46,948 nt of DNA, from NCBI GenBank assembly GCA_035629175.1, contig DASPIL010000007.1, positions 1 to 46,948 of the forward strand, read 5' to 3'. Of this stretch, positions 7,907 to 15,355 are shown piece after piece. The position numbers were made by a program, and so were the translations under genes. Position 1 is the first letter of the stretch; each line of letters opens with the position of its first letter. The stretch comes from Verrucomicrobiia bacterium. GTDB taxonomy: Bacteria > Verrucomicrobiota > Verrucomicrobiia > Limisphaerales > DASXHY01. The notes under the pieces are model-generated. The model worked only from the letters and a program-made list of their open reading frames with translations. It had not been told where the DNA came from and searched no databases.

Positions 7907-9694
7907 ATGCACACCACACGAACAACTCTGCCCAATACCAAAGACAAACTCGTCCCGCACCAAGGCTGCCAAACAACATACCGTCGTGCGGAGCGCCGCT
8001 GCTTTGCGGCGGTAATGGCGCTGATCGCGTGCGCGGTGGTTTCCGCTTCGGCGGCGGTCGCAACGGTTCCTTTGGTCTATGCGGTCGAAGATACAGGATC
8101 CAATAGCGCGGCGCCGCCATTGCCATCGCTCGAAAATCTTCCGGCCATTCTGCCCCTGACCGATCCATTTGAGTGGTCCGATGGAAGCGGCCGCTCCACG
8201 AATTTCTCGGACTGGCAAAGCCGTCGCGCCCAGATTAAGCGCGAGATTGAGCATTATGAAATCGGACCCAAACCGCCACGTCCTGAGAATCTCACCGCGA
8301 CGTACACCAATGGCGTTCTCACCGTGCTCGTTTCGGTTGGAACCAACACGCTCACGCTGACCTCGACAGTATCGGTGCCCAGCGGTGACGGACCGTTTGC
8401 GGCTGTAATCGGAATGAACAGCCTGAACGGAAGCCTCCCTGCCGACATCTTCACCAATCGCAGCATCGCGCGCATTGCGTTCAGGCATAATCAAGTGGTG
8501 ACATACGGATCCAAGAATGCGTCCGATCCCTTCTATCGCCTTTACCCGGACCTTTTTCATGCCGGCCAATACAGCTCGTGGGCTTGGGGAGTAAGCCGGA
8601 TCATTGATGGCCTGGAGCTCGTTCAGAACGTCCTCCCGATTGACACCAAGCGGCTCGCTGTGACGGGTTGCTCGTACGCGGGAAAGATGGCGCTGTTTGC
8701 AGGCGCGTTCGACGAACGCATTGCGCTGACAATCGCACAGGAACCGGGCGGTGGTGGCGCCGCAGCGTGGCGCGTGTCCGAGACATTGGGCGAAGTCGAG
8801 AAACTCGGTTCCACGGATCACCGCTGGTTCATGGAGTCGATGTTCCAGTTCTCGCGTGTGAACGTTTCGAAGCTGCCGATGGACCATCATGAATTGATGG
8901 CAATGGTCGCGCCGCGGGCCTTGCTGGTTCTCGGAAATCCCGATTACGTGTGGCTTGCCGAAGAATCCGGATACGTTTCCTGCAGGGCTGCGCACGAGGT
9001 TTGGAAGGCGTTTGGCATCGCGGATCGGTTCGGGTTCTCGATTGTGGGCGGACACGGACACTGCGCGCTGCCTCCTGGACAGAGGCCCGAAGTGATTGCT
9101 TTCGTCGAAAAGTTTCTGCTCGGAAACACAAACGCGAACACCACGGTCACCATCGCGCCGGGCCACACAAACGTGAACCACGCCCGCTGGATTCAATGGT
9201 GGGGAACAGGAAATCCAACCTTTCCAACAAACGCGAACGCCTATGCCGCCACCCATGAGGCAGAGTGCGGAACGGTTGGGTCCGCATGGGAAATAAAAAC
9301 GGATTCGCAGGCGTCCAACGGAAAGTTCATCCAGGCGATACCGGGACTTCGAGGGGTGCCGGCTGCGCCTGCCGGGGTTTCAAACCTGGTGACGATTTCG
9401 TTTTCAGTTCCTGCGAACGGAAACTACGCAGTCTTTGCCCGCTTGAACTGCCCGACGGCCGACGACGATTCCTTCTGGATAAAGGTGGACGAAAGTTCGT
9501 TCACAGCCCGCAACGGCTTGGTCACGAGTGGCTGGCAATGGATCCTGCTGAACAACTACAGCCTGACGGAAGGCCAGCACAGTTTGACCCTTTGTTATCG
9601 TGAAGACGGAGCCAGGCTGGACAAGATCAGCGTTTCGGATGAGCCGGTCGCCCCCGATGGCATGGGTCGCAACGCGCATAACATCTGCCCTTGA
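7907..9694 (+). CDS. Exported CE15-like esterase (glucuronoyl esterase family) with C-terminal carbohydrate-binding-like domain
   Basis: A 595-aa alpha/beta hydrolase of carbohydrate esterase family 15, whose members cleave lignin-glucuronoxylan ester links. An export signal lies around residues 37-51 (ALIACAVVSASAA). The catalytic Ser256 is in VTGCSYAGKMAL, the acid Glu279 in AQEPGGGG, and His385 in GGHGHCALPP. The C-terminal 130 residues (from AECGTVGSAWEI to KISVSDEP) look like a CBM6/35-type beta-sandwich. In most CE15 enzymes the Ser motif reads GCSR; here Tyr replaces Arg, which may change activity or specificity. The ATG at 7907 was chosen over an upstream TTG (7865). Divergent from the pectate lyase operon, so probably part of the same plant-polymer response. 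Confidence 0.83.
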   Translation: MHTTRTTLPNTKDKLVPHQGCQTTYRRAERRCFAAVMALIACAVVSASAAVATVPLVYAVEDTGSNSAAPPLPSLENLPAILPLTDPFEWSDGSGRSTNFSDWQSRRAQIKREIEHYEIGPKPPRPENLTATYTNGVLTVLVSVGTNTLTLTSTVSVPSGDGPFAAVIGMNSLNGSLPADIFTNRSIARIAFRHNQVVTYGSKNASDPFYRLYPDLFHAGQYSSWAWGVSRIIDGLELVQNVLPIDTKRLAVTGCSYAGKMALFAGAFDERIALTIAQEPGGGGAAAWRVSETLGEVEKLGSTDHRWFMESMFQFSRVNVSKLPMDHHELMAMVAPRALLVLGNPDYVWLAEESGYVSCRAAHEVWKAFGIADRFGFSIVGGHGHCALPPGQRPEVIAFVEKFLLGNTNANTTVTIAPGHTNVNHARWIQWWGTGNPTFPTNANAYAATHEAECGTVGSAWEIKTDSQASNGKFIQAIPGLRGVPAAPAGVSNLVTISFSVPANGNYAVFARLNCPTADDDSFWIKVDESSFTARNGLVTSGWQWILLNNYSLTEGQHSLTLCYREDGARLDKISVSDEPVAPDGMGRNAHNICP

Positions 9695-9749
9695 ACGGCG
9701 CCGCGGTCGGCAACGGCAGGGAACCGTGAGGTTGATCGCGTTTATCGGT

Positions 9750-10538
9750 TCATTTGCGTTTCACGACGTCGGCCAATTGCACCCATGCCGGGGCATGGTC
9801 GCTGGCGTTGGATTGACCGCGCACCCATGTGTCCACGCCCGCATCGACGAGACGCTTCTTCAACACGGAATTGAGCAGCAGGTGATCAATCCTTAGGCCC
9901 GCGTTGCGTTGCCAATGCTGGCGAAAATAATCCCAAAATGTGTAAATCCGCTTGTTGGGAAACAATTCTCGCATCGCATCGGTCCACCCCTGCCCCACCA
10001 AACGGCGATAACATTCGCGTGTTTCTGGTTGCAACAAGGCGTCCTTCAGCCACGAACGGGGATTGTAGATGTCGAAGTCGGTCGGAACGACGTTGTAGTC
10101 GCCTGCGAGAACAACTGGTTTTCCGCTCTTGCAGAGCGCCGCTGCATGGCTGATGAGCCGCTCAAACCAGGCGAGCTTGTAATCGAACTTCGGCCCGGGC
10201 TGTGGATTTCCATTCGGCAGATAGAGACAGCCCACAATGATGCCATTCACGTCCGCTTCCAGGTATCGGCTGTGCGAATCATCAGGGTTGCCAGCCAATC
10301 CGCGCTGGCGTTCGACGGGCTCAGCCCCTCGCGCCAGGATCGCGACCCCGTTCCAGGATTTCTGACCGTGCCAAAGAGCGTGATAACCCGCGCCGCGAAT
10401 CGCTTCCGCCGGGAAAACATCGTCGGCTGCCTTGAGTTCCTGAAGACAGGCAATGTCGGGTGAATCGCGCTTCAGCCATTCCAGGACATTCGGCAGGCGT
10501 GATCGAATGCCATTGACGTTGAATGTCGCGATCTTCAT
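9750..10538 (-). CDS. xthA: Exodeoxyribonuclease III
   Basis: A 262-aa Mg2+-dependent AP endonuclease / 3'-5' exonuclease of the EEP superfamily acting in base-excision repair. The N-terminus is canonical (MKIATFNVNGIRSRL), with LQELK carrying metal-binding Glu34. GDYNVVP (146-152), RIDHLL (216-221) and SDHAP with catalytic His248 complete the active site. Length is that of the family. The start ATG has no Shine-Dalgarno. Convergent with the CE15 gene. A 125-bp gap separates it from the ABC permease stop, and both are on the minus strand, but no functional link is evident. Confidence 0.95.
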   Translation of the reverse strand: MKIATFNVNGIRSRLPNVLEWLKRDSPDIACLQELKAADDVFPAEAIRGAGYHALWHGQKSWNGVAILARGAEPVERQRGLAGNPDDSHSRYLEADVNGIIVGCLYLPNGNPQPGPKFDYKLAWFERLISHAAALCKSGKPVVLAGDYNVVPTDFDIYNPRSWLKDALLQPETRECYRRLVGQGWTDAMRELFPNKRIYTFWDYFRQHWQRNAGLRIDHLLLNSVLKKRLVDAGVDTWVRGQSNASDHAPAWVQLADVVKRK

Positions 10539-10663
10539 CAGCGTGATTGCCTGTATCGTTGCACCTCATGAACCGGTTATCAACAGGGCCCCTCCCTCCG
10601 CGCTGCCACAAAATTCGACGCGGCCATCCGCGACACGTTGCTGCGGCCGACACGGGCACACTC

Positions 10664-12295
10664 CTATTCAAGCGAACGCCATCGCGTGCGGCCGATCGCA
10701 CGGTGCATGATCCAATATATCCCGCCGCCGACCAACACTTCGCCTGCGAGCAACCAGCCGAACCAGTCCAGCTTCCAGGCCATTATCGTCAAGGCTGACA
10801 TTGCGATCGCCACGAAAGAAGCGGAGATCATCCGCAGGCCGCGGCCCGCTGACTTGCCTTCTTCACTTGGACGCGAAAACGGAACAGCCTGTCCTCCAAG
10901 GCAGGGAACCAGCGAATACAGCGGCACCAAGATCAGACCCGGCAACGTGAGCGCCAGCCCCGAATCGAAGCCGCGGAGCGCGCCTATGATTACGGCAAAA
11001 AGTGCCAGCATTGGGAGGGTGAGCAACACCAACACCGCGGCACGTGCGCCCTTGCAGAGCGGCGCCGGACCGGCCAGCGGGCTGCACCGGAACAAGTCGG
11101 CCGCCTGCCACTGCTGCGAGTATTGCACCAGATTCAATCCCAGCAGCGGAACGATCCCAATATATCCGCTCGTGAACGCCAGCGCCCATTCACGTCCATC
11201 TCCCTGGCGGGAATCGTTCATCAGGAAGATGACTGGCAACACCAGCATGGGCGCGAGCCCCGGATACACACGGAGCTTCGTTTCCCTATCCCGAAGCAGA
11301 TACGCGGTCGTCAGGAGGAATGATGCACGCGCTGCCGGCTCCCTCAGCCACCACGACAACGGGACTGAATTGACAAGCCGGTCTGTGAACCGCCGGTGCT
11401 TGCGGGTTCCTGGACGTTTCACAGCTGATTCGCTTAGCGTTTGGAGCCCGACTTCATACGTTCGCGCCAACTTTCCAACTGCCAACGCCAGCACAGTCCC
11501 TGTCACCACGATGCCGATTCCCGCCAAAAGCCATGAACCGCCGGCGCCGCTCCCTGCAATGGCGTCGTCCATTCCGGCGAACCACGCAGGAGGCAACACG
11601 CCAAGCCACCAGTTGTCCGGGCCAAAATCGAAGACGAGGTTGTGTCTCGAAAGAATGCGCGGAACCATCTGCCCGCCTCCGACCGCTGCAATGGCAACAA
11701 GCATTTGCGCTAGTGTCATCAGGCCGTCCAGCCGCTCCCGTCCGAACCATCTGAGGCAGAGCTGATAGACCAGCACCACGGTCCCGGTGCAAAGCAGTGC
11801 CTGCAGCACGGAAGAAAAGAGATGAACCAGGATAAACAGTGGACCGCCATCGATGGATCCCGCTCCGACAAAGAAGCCGACGAGGTTGAACGCTGCCGCA
11901 AGCCAGAGCGACACTTCAACAAGCACACCCATCTTTGCCCAAAGCAGATCCCGGGAGGCGATGGGACGATGCAGGAGGATGTCAGGTTCTTCGCGATTGA
12001 ACAGCACCTCGCCCGCCGACGCGGCCACGAACATGCCAAGGAAAACGAACGTCATGCCATGCAGGTACACGGCTACCGCGAAGGTTTTCTGGCCCAAGAA
12101 GCCGAAGGCAAGGCATCCCAGCAGTGCATACAAACCGATCGTCAGCCACAACTTGCGCCCGACAGAGGTCGGCGCCCGGTCCTTGTCGAGTCCGCGGGAA
12201 CTGCGTCCGCGAAGAAACAACGTCAGAAAAAGCCGTCGCAACAGGCGGCGGGGCGGAACCGTTCGCGGAACAGCCTCAGCGGGAGAGTTCCTCAT
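10664..12295 (-). CDS. ABC exporter membrane protein (permease)
   Basis: A 543-aa integral membrane protein with about ten to twelve hydrophobic segments. Examples are LWLTIGLYALLGCLAFGFLG, VYLHGMTFVFLGMFVAASA, a segment near VTGTVLALAVGKLA, and a paired C-terminal set. The N-terminal 30 residues are very basic. It overlaps the upstream ATPase gene by 4 bp (ATGA), which ties it to that protein as its permease. The substrate is unknown. The family resembles large multi-spanning ABC-2-like permeases rather than the short ones. It is probably translationally coupled to the ATPase. Confidence 0.8.
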   Translation of the reverse strand: MRNSPAEAVPRTVPPRRLLRRLFLTLFLRGRSSRGLDKDRAPTSVGRKLWLTIGLYALLGCLAFGFLGQKTFAVAVYLHGMTFVFLGMFVAASAGEVLFNREEPDILLHRPIASRDLLWAKMGVLVEVSLWLAAAFNLVGFFVGAGSIDGGPLFILVHLFSSVLQALLCTGTVVLVYQLCLRWFGRERLDGLMTLAQMLVAIAAVGGGQMVPRILSRHNLVFDFGPDNWWLGVLPPAWFAGMDDAIAGSGAGGSWLLAGIGIVVTGTVLALAVGKLARTYEVGLQTLSESAVKRPGTRKHRRFTDRLVNSVPLSWWLREPAARASFLLTTAYLLRDRETKLRVYPGLAPMLVLPVIFLMNDSRQGDGREWALAFTSGYIGIVPLLGLNLVQYSQQWQAADLFRCSPLAGPAPLCKGARAAVLVLLTLPMLALFAVIIGALRGFDSGLALTLPGLILVPLYSLVPCLGGQAVPFSRPSEEGKSAGRGLRMISASFVAIAMSALTIMAWKLDWFGWLLAGEVLVGGGIYWIMHRAIGRTRWRSLE

Positions 12296-13062
12296 GACCG
12301 AAAGGTGTGCGCAAAATCCTGGGCCCGTTGCTCCAGTTCCGTTCCGCCAGTGAGCCGCGTGAACAGCCTCTCCAATGTGCCGGAATTGTGGCTTGCCACC
12401 AACGCGTCAGGCGCGCCGTCGAGAAGCAGGCGCCCCTTGTCTATGATGATAACCCGGTGACACACGCGCTCGACGACATCCAGGATGTGCGAGCTATAAA
12501 CGATTGTTTTACCTTCGCGCGCGAGCGTCTGGATCAGTGCCTTGAAACCAACAGCGGCATTCGCATCCAATCCATCCAGAGGTTCGTCAAAGAAAACAAC
12601 CGGCGGGTTGTGCAAGAGCGCTGATGTGATTACGACCTTTCGCCGCATCCCTTTTGAATAAGCGCCTAAAAGTTTGTCCGTGAGGGTTTCAAAACTGAGG
12701 TCGAAGAAGGCGATGAACTGCTGGATCCGCTCGCGCGCAGCTGCGTGAGGAATGCCATACAACGCTGCAACCATCTCGAGGTACTCGAGCCCTGTGAGCG
12801 ATTCAAACACCGCGCCTGATTCCGGGACAAACCCGACGCGGCGTTTTACCTCGATCGGACTGGCACCCAGATCAAAGCCGCAGATGGTGGCGGAGCCTTC
12901 GGATGGTTCGAGCATGCCGGTGAGCATCTTGAGCGTCGTCGATTTGCCTGCGCCGTTCGGACCGAGGAAGCCGACAATCTGGCCGGCGGGAATGTCGAAT
13001 GTGAGCGACTGGACTGCGACCTGGGAACCAAAGCGTTTCGTCAAGTTTTTGAGAGTGATCAT
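12292..13062 (-). CDS. ABC transporter ATP-binding protein
   Basis: A 256-aa ATPase of the ABC-2 export class. Walker A is GPNGAGKST (about 37-45), followed by the Q-loop region FVPESGAVFESLTGLEYL. The signature is the variant YSKGMRRKV, usual for this class instead of LSGGQ. Walker B is VVFFDEPLDGLD and the switch His is in SSHILD. The ATG at 13062 (MITLKNLTKRFG) is the family-like start; an upstream in-frame extension of 40 residues is not. Its 3' end overlaps the permease start by 4 bp. The substrate cannot be inferred. Confidence 0.93.
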   Translation of the reverse strand: MITLKNLTKRFGSQVAVQSLTFDIPAGQIVGFLGPNGAGKSTTLKMLTGMLEPSEGSATICGFDLGASPIEVKRRVGFVPESGAVFESLTGLEYLEMVAALYGIPHAAARERIQQFIAFFDLSFETLTDKLLGAYSKGMRRKVVITSALLHNPPVVFFDEPLDGLDANAAVGFKALIQTLAREGKTIVYSSHILDVVERVCHRVIIIDKGRLLLDGAPDALVASHNSGTLERLFTRLTGGTELEQRAQDFAHTFRS

Positions 13063-13170
13063 GCCTTGCGATCGCGACGTTACGCAGAAATCCGAATCGA
13101 TGCCAGTTCGTAGCGCACAGGAGCGGCGACTTGCAGCCGGCTTGGAAGCGCGGCGATACAGCCCGTCCTC

Positions 13171-13220
13171 CGTAGCAGCCAAATGCGGAGGGCAGGACAG
13201 GTTCGGAGACCTAGGCTACT
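13171..13220. repeat. Palindromic intergenic repeat element, copy B
   Basis: This 50-bp segment aligns without gaps to 7791-7840 (38 of 50 identical, core GGAGGGCAGGACAGGTT). Just before it, CCCGTCCTCCG (13162-13172) can pair with CGGAGGGC (13186-13193). It ends in CTAGGCTAC, where copy A has CTGCGCTAC. It also lies between divergent genes (ABC ATPase and porin). The string CAGGTTCGGAGAC here resembles CAGATTCGGAGAC in the repeats at 4-16 and 344-356. Confidence 0.7.
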
Positions 13221-13241
13221 TGGCGGCCCGGCAAAATTTAC

Positions 13242-13258
13242 TGTCCTGCAGTAGGACA
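13242..13258. promoter_or_regulatory. Candidate operator: inverted repeat TGTCCT-N5-AGGACA
   Basis: A perfect 6+6 inverted repeat with a 5-base spacer (GCAGT) lies 78 bp upstream of the porin start, in the right place for control of the porin - cupredoxin - kinase operon. Just after it the sequence is AT-richer and contains TTGTCC and TTAAAT, which could be promoter parts, but spacing is not ideal. The binding protein is unknown; no regulator gene adjoins apart from the kinase itself. Confidence 0.45.
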
Positions 13259-13335
13259 ATTTGTCCGTTGTCCGCGAATTTTACGTTAAATCCGGGCAGT
13301 TTCGACAGGGGCATACGTTTTGCTCCGCCAGCGGC

Positions 13336-14649
13336 ATGACCCTTGGCAATTCAGGCAGGCGTGCGCTCCGTTATTGCACAGCTCTTTCCTTGGCACTTGC
13401 CGGTGCCACGGCGCATGCAGCCGAAACAGGCAGCGAGGAACGGCTTCGCCTGCTTGAGCGCCGAAACCAATTGCTGGAGTCACAACTGCAGAAGCAACAG
13501 GAGATGATCGAGTCGTTGACACGCGAGGTCGGCAACATCCGCCGCTCTCAGGATCAATCCGGCGACTCCCCCGCGGCGGACGCTTCCTCGACGGGGATTC
13601 GCCTCGGGAATCTGCATCTCAGTGGTGAAGCGGGGATCGCCTTCTTCAACACGGGTTCCGCGGGTTTCGCACCGCATTCCGAGTTCCGTGTGGACGAAGC
13701 GCGGATCTACCTTGAGGCGCCCATCTGGAACGAAGTTTACTTTTTTGGCGAGTTGAACCTTGCAACTCGCGAGGACTCAGACCTCAGCGCTAAGCTGGGC
13801 GAGTTCTACCTTGATTTCGAAAACATTTCTCAACTCTGGGGCCGCGACACCCAGCTGAATTTGCGCATCGGCCGCCTGGAAATTCCTTTCGGAGAGGAAT
13901 ACCTGCATCGCGACGCCATTGATAATCCGCTCATCTCACATTCACTCGCCGATTTTTGGGGAATCGATCCCGGCGTTGAACTTTATGGCGCCCTTGGAAA
14001 ATTCAGTTACGTGCTCGCCGTGCAAAATGGAAGCGCGGAAAATGGAGTCCAGGACTTCGACGGCGATAAATCGATTGTTGCACGGGTGGGTTGGGATCCG
14101 GTGTCATGGCTCCACTTCAGCATCAGCGGCATGCGCACTGGAAACGTCGATGTGGAAAACGACAGGCTTTCCGCCATCTGGTTCGGCAACGGATTCTTCC
14201 GCTCAATCGGCGGTCCCGACACGACACGGTTCCATGCAAACGTCGTGGAAGGCGATGCAACCGTGCGCTGGCGCAAGGGCCACTTGAGCGCGTTCGGGGG
14301 ATATGTGGCTTACGATGACAACGATCCCGCGGCGGACAACTCCCGCGACATCTTCTTTTACTCGGTCGAAGCCGTTCAACAGGTTTACGGAAAGCTCTAC
14401 GCCGCCGCCCGGTTCAGCGACATCATTGCAGACGACGGCTACGCACTCGCGGGACATGGCGATTTCGGCACTTATTTTTTCGATCGTCTTTCGACACGCC
14501 TCTGGCGGCTGAGCCTGGGACTGGGTTATCGCTTCAGCGATCGGCTCGTCACCAAGATTGAATACACCATCGATCGTGGCGAAGAACTTGGAGGGGCGGT
14601 CCGCAACAACGAGGATCTGTTCGCCACCGAAGCCGTGTTCAAGTTTTGA
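13336..14649 (+). CDS. Outer-membrane porin-like protein with N-terminal coiled coil
   Basis: A 437-aa exported protein with a signal peptide (cleavage near AHAAET), then a coiled coil rich in Leu, Glu and Gln (about residues 30-70, ERLRLLERRNQLLESQLQKQ). The remainder has the alternating pattern of a beta-barrel and ends in Phe (VFKF), typical of outer-membrane proteins. It resembles phosphate-selective porin O/P-like proteins (GEAGIAFFN, FRVDEARIYLEAPI, LRIGRLEIPFGEEY). The substrate is unknown. The ATG at 13336 gives a good signal peptide; an upstream TTG (13261) would not. It is followed 8 bp later by the cupredoxin gene. Confidence 0.82.
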   Translation: MTLGNSGRRALRYCTALSLALAGATAHAAETGSEERLRLLERRNQLLESQLQKQQEMIESLTREVGNIRRSQDQSGDSPAADASSTGIRLGNLHLSGEAGIAFFNTGSAGFAPHSEFRVDEARIYLEAPIWNEVYFFGELNLATREDSDLSAKLGEFYLDFENISQLWGRDTQLNLRIGRLEIPFGEEYLHRDAIDNPLISHSLADFWGIDPGVELYGALGKFSYVLAVQNGSAENGVQDFDGDKSIVARVGWDPVSWLHFSISGMRTGNVDVENDRLSAIWFGNGFFRSIGGPDTTRFHANVVEGDATVRWRKGHLSAFGGYVAYDDNDPAADNSRDIFFYSVEAVQQVYGKLYAAARFSDIIADDGYALAGHGDFGTYFFDRLSTRLWRLSLGLGYRFSDRLVTKIEYTIDRGEELGGAVRNNEDLFATEAVFKF

Positions 14650-14657
14650 GACCGTCC

Positions 14658-15353
14658 ATGAGAATTTTTCTTTCCATCGTACTATCCGCGCTGGTCGTCG
14701 CATTGCCCGCGCAAGGGGGAACCATTACTGGCAACGTGCGCGCCGAAGGCAGGACGGCTCCAGGTGCGGGAACATCGGACGGCGCTTATAGCAGCCGCAA
14801 ATTCAAGTTTGTGGAAAAGGTGGATTACACAACGATGCGTGATTTCGTCGTCTACATCGATGGCGGCATCACGAACAGCGTTGCGCCAACGAACTCCACG
14901 CTGCAGGTCACGACCGAACGCGTCGCGCAGCAGGGCGCGATGTTCACGCCGCACGTTTTGCCCGTGCAGCGCGGAGCGATGGTGGAATGGCCGAACTACG
15001 ATGAAATTTTTCACAACGTGTTTTCAGTTTCCGACGCCAAGAGCTTTGATCTCGATCTCTACAAGGGGAACCCGCCGGGAAAGCAGGTGACGTTCGACCG
15101 CTCCGGGCGCGTTGATGTTTTCTGCTCCATTCACGAACGCATGCACTGCATTGTGCTCGTGCTGGACAACCCGCACTTTGCCTCTGCAGACGAGAAGGGA
15201 AATTACCGGATCACCAACGTTCCCGCGGGCACCTACATCCTGAAGGCGTGGCATGATCGCCTGCCGACCGAGGCGCGGGAGATAACCGTCCCGGCGGACG
15301 GGGAGGTGCGGGCCGACTTCGTGCTCGGCGTAAAAAATCTTCCGAAACATTAA
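14658..15353 (+). CDS. Exported cupredoxin-like copper protein with carboxypeptidase-regulatory-like tail
   Basis: A 231-aa protein with a signal peptide (MRIFLSIVLSALVVALPAQG). The central part (about 60-170) is a cupredoxin fold. The probable type 1 copper ligands are His119 (FHNVFS), Cys156, His159 and Met162 in CSIHERM. The C-terminal 50 residues (YRITNVPAGTYILKAWHD) look like a CarboxypepD-regulatory beta-sandwich. The role would be periplasmic electron transfer or copper handling. It lies 8 bp after the porin and 2 bp before the kinase, so the three are one operon. The ATG at 14658 is chosen over a TTG overlapping the porin stop. Similar fusions are seen near methylamine/denitrification-type genes, but none are here. 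Confidence 0.8.
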   Translation: MRIFLSIVLSALVVALPAQGGTITGNVRAEGRTAPGAGTSDGAYSSRKFKFVEKVDYTTMRDFVVYIDGGITNSVAPTNSTLQVTTERVAQQGAMFTPHVLPVQRGAMVEWPNYDEIFHNVFSVSDAKSFDLDLYKGNPPGKQVTFDRSGRVDVFCSIHERMHCIVLVLDNPHFASADEKGNYRITNVPAGTYILKAWHDRLPTEAREITVPADGEVRADFVLGVKNLPKH

Positions 15354-15355
15354 CC

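Noticed and set aside
7892-9256. 454-codon minus-strand frame opposite the CE15-like esterase
   Set aside because: Antisense to a clear family gene with triad residues; high Arg/His and no recognisable domain. A high G+C shadow.
11822-12460. Plus-strand frames opposite the ABC permease
   Set aside because: Antisense of a membrane protein gene, with no signature and an unnatural Arg/Gln/His composition.
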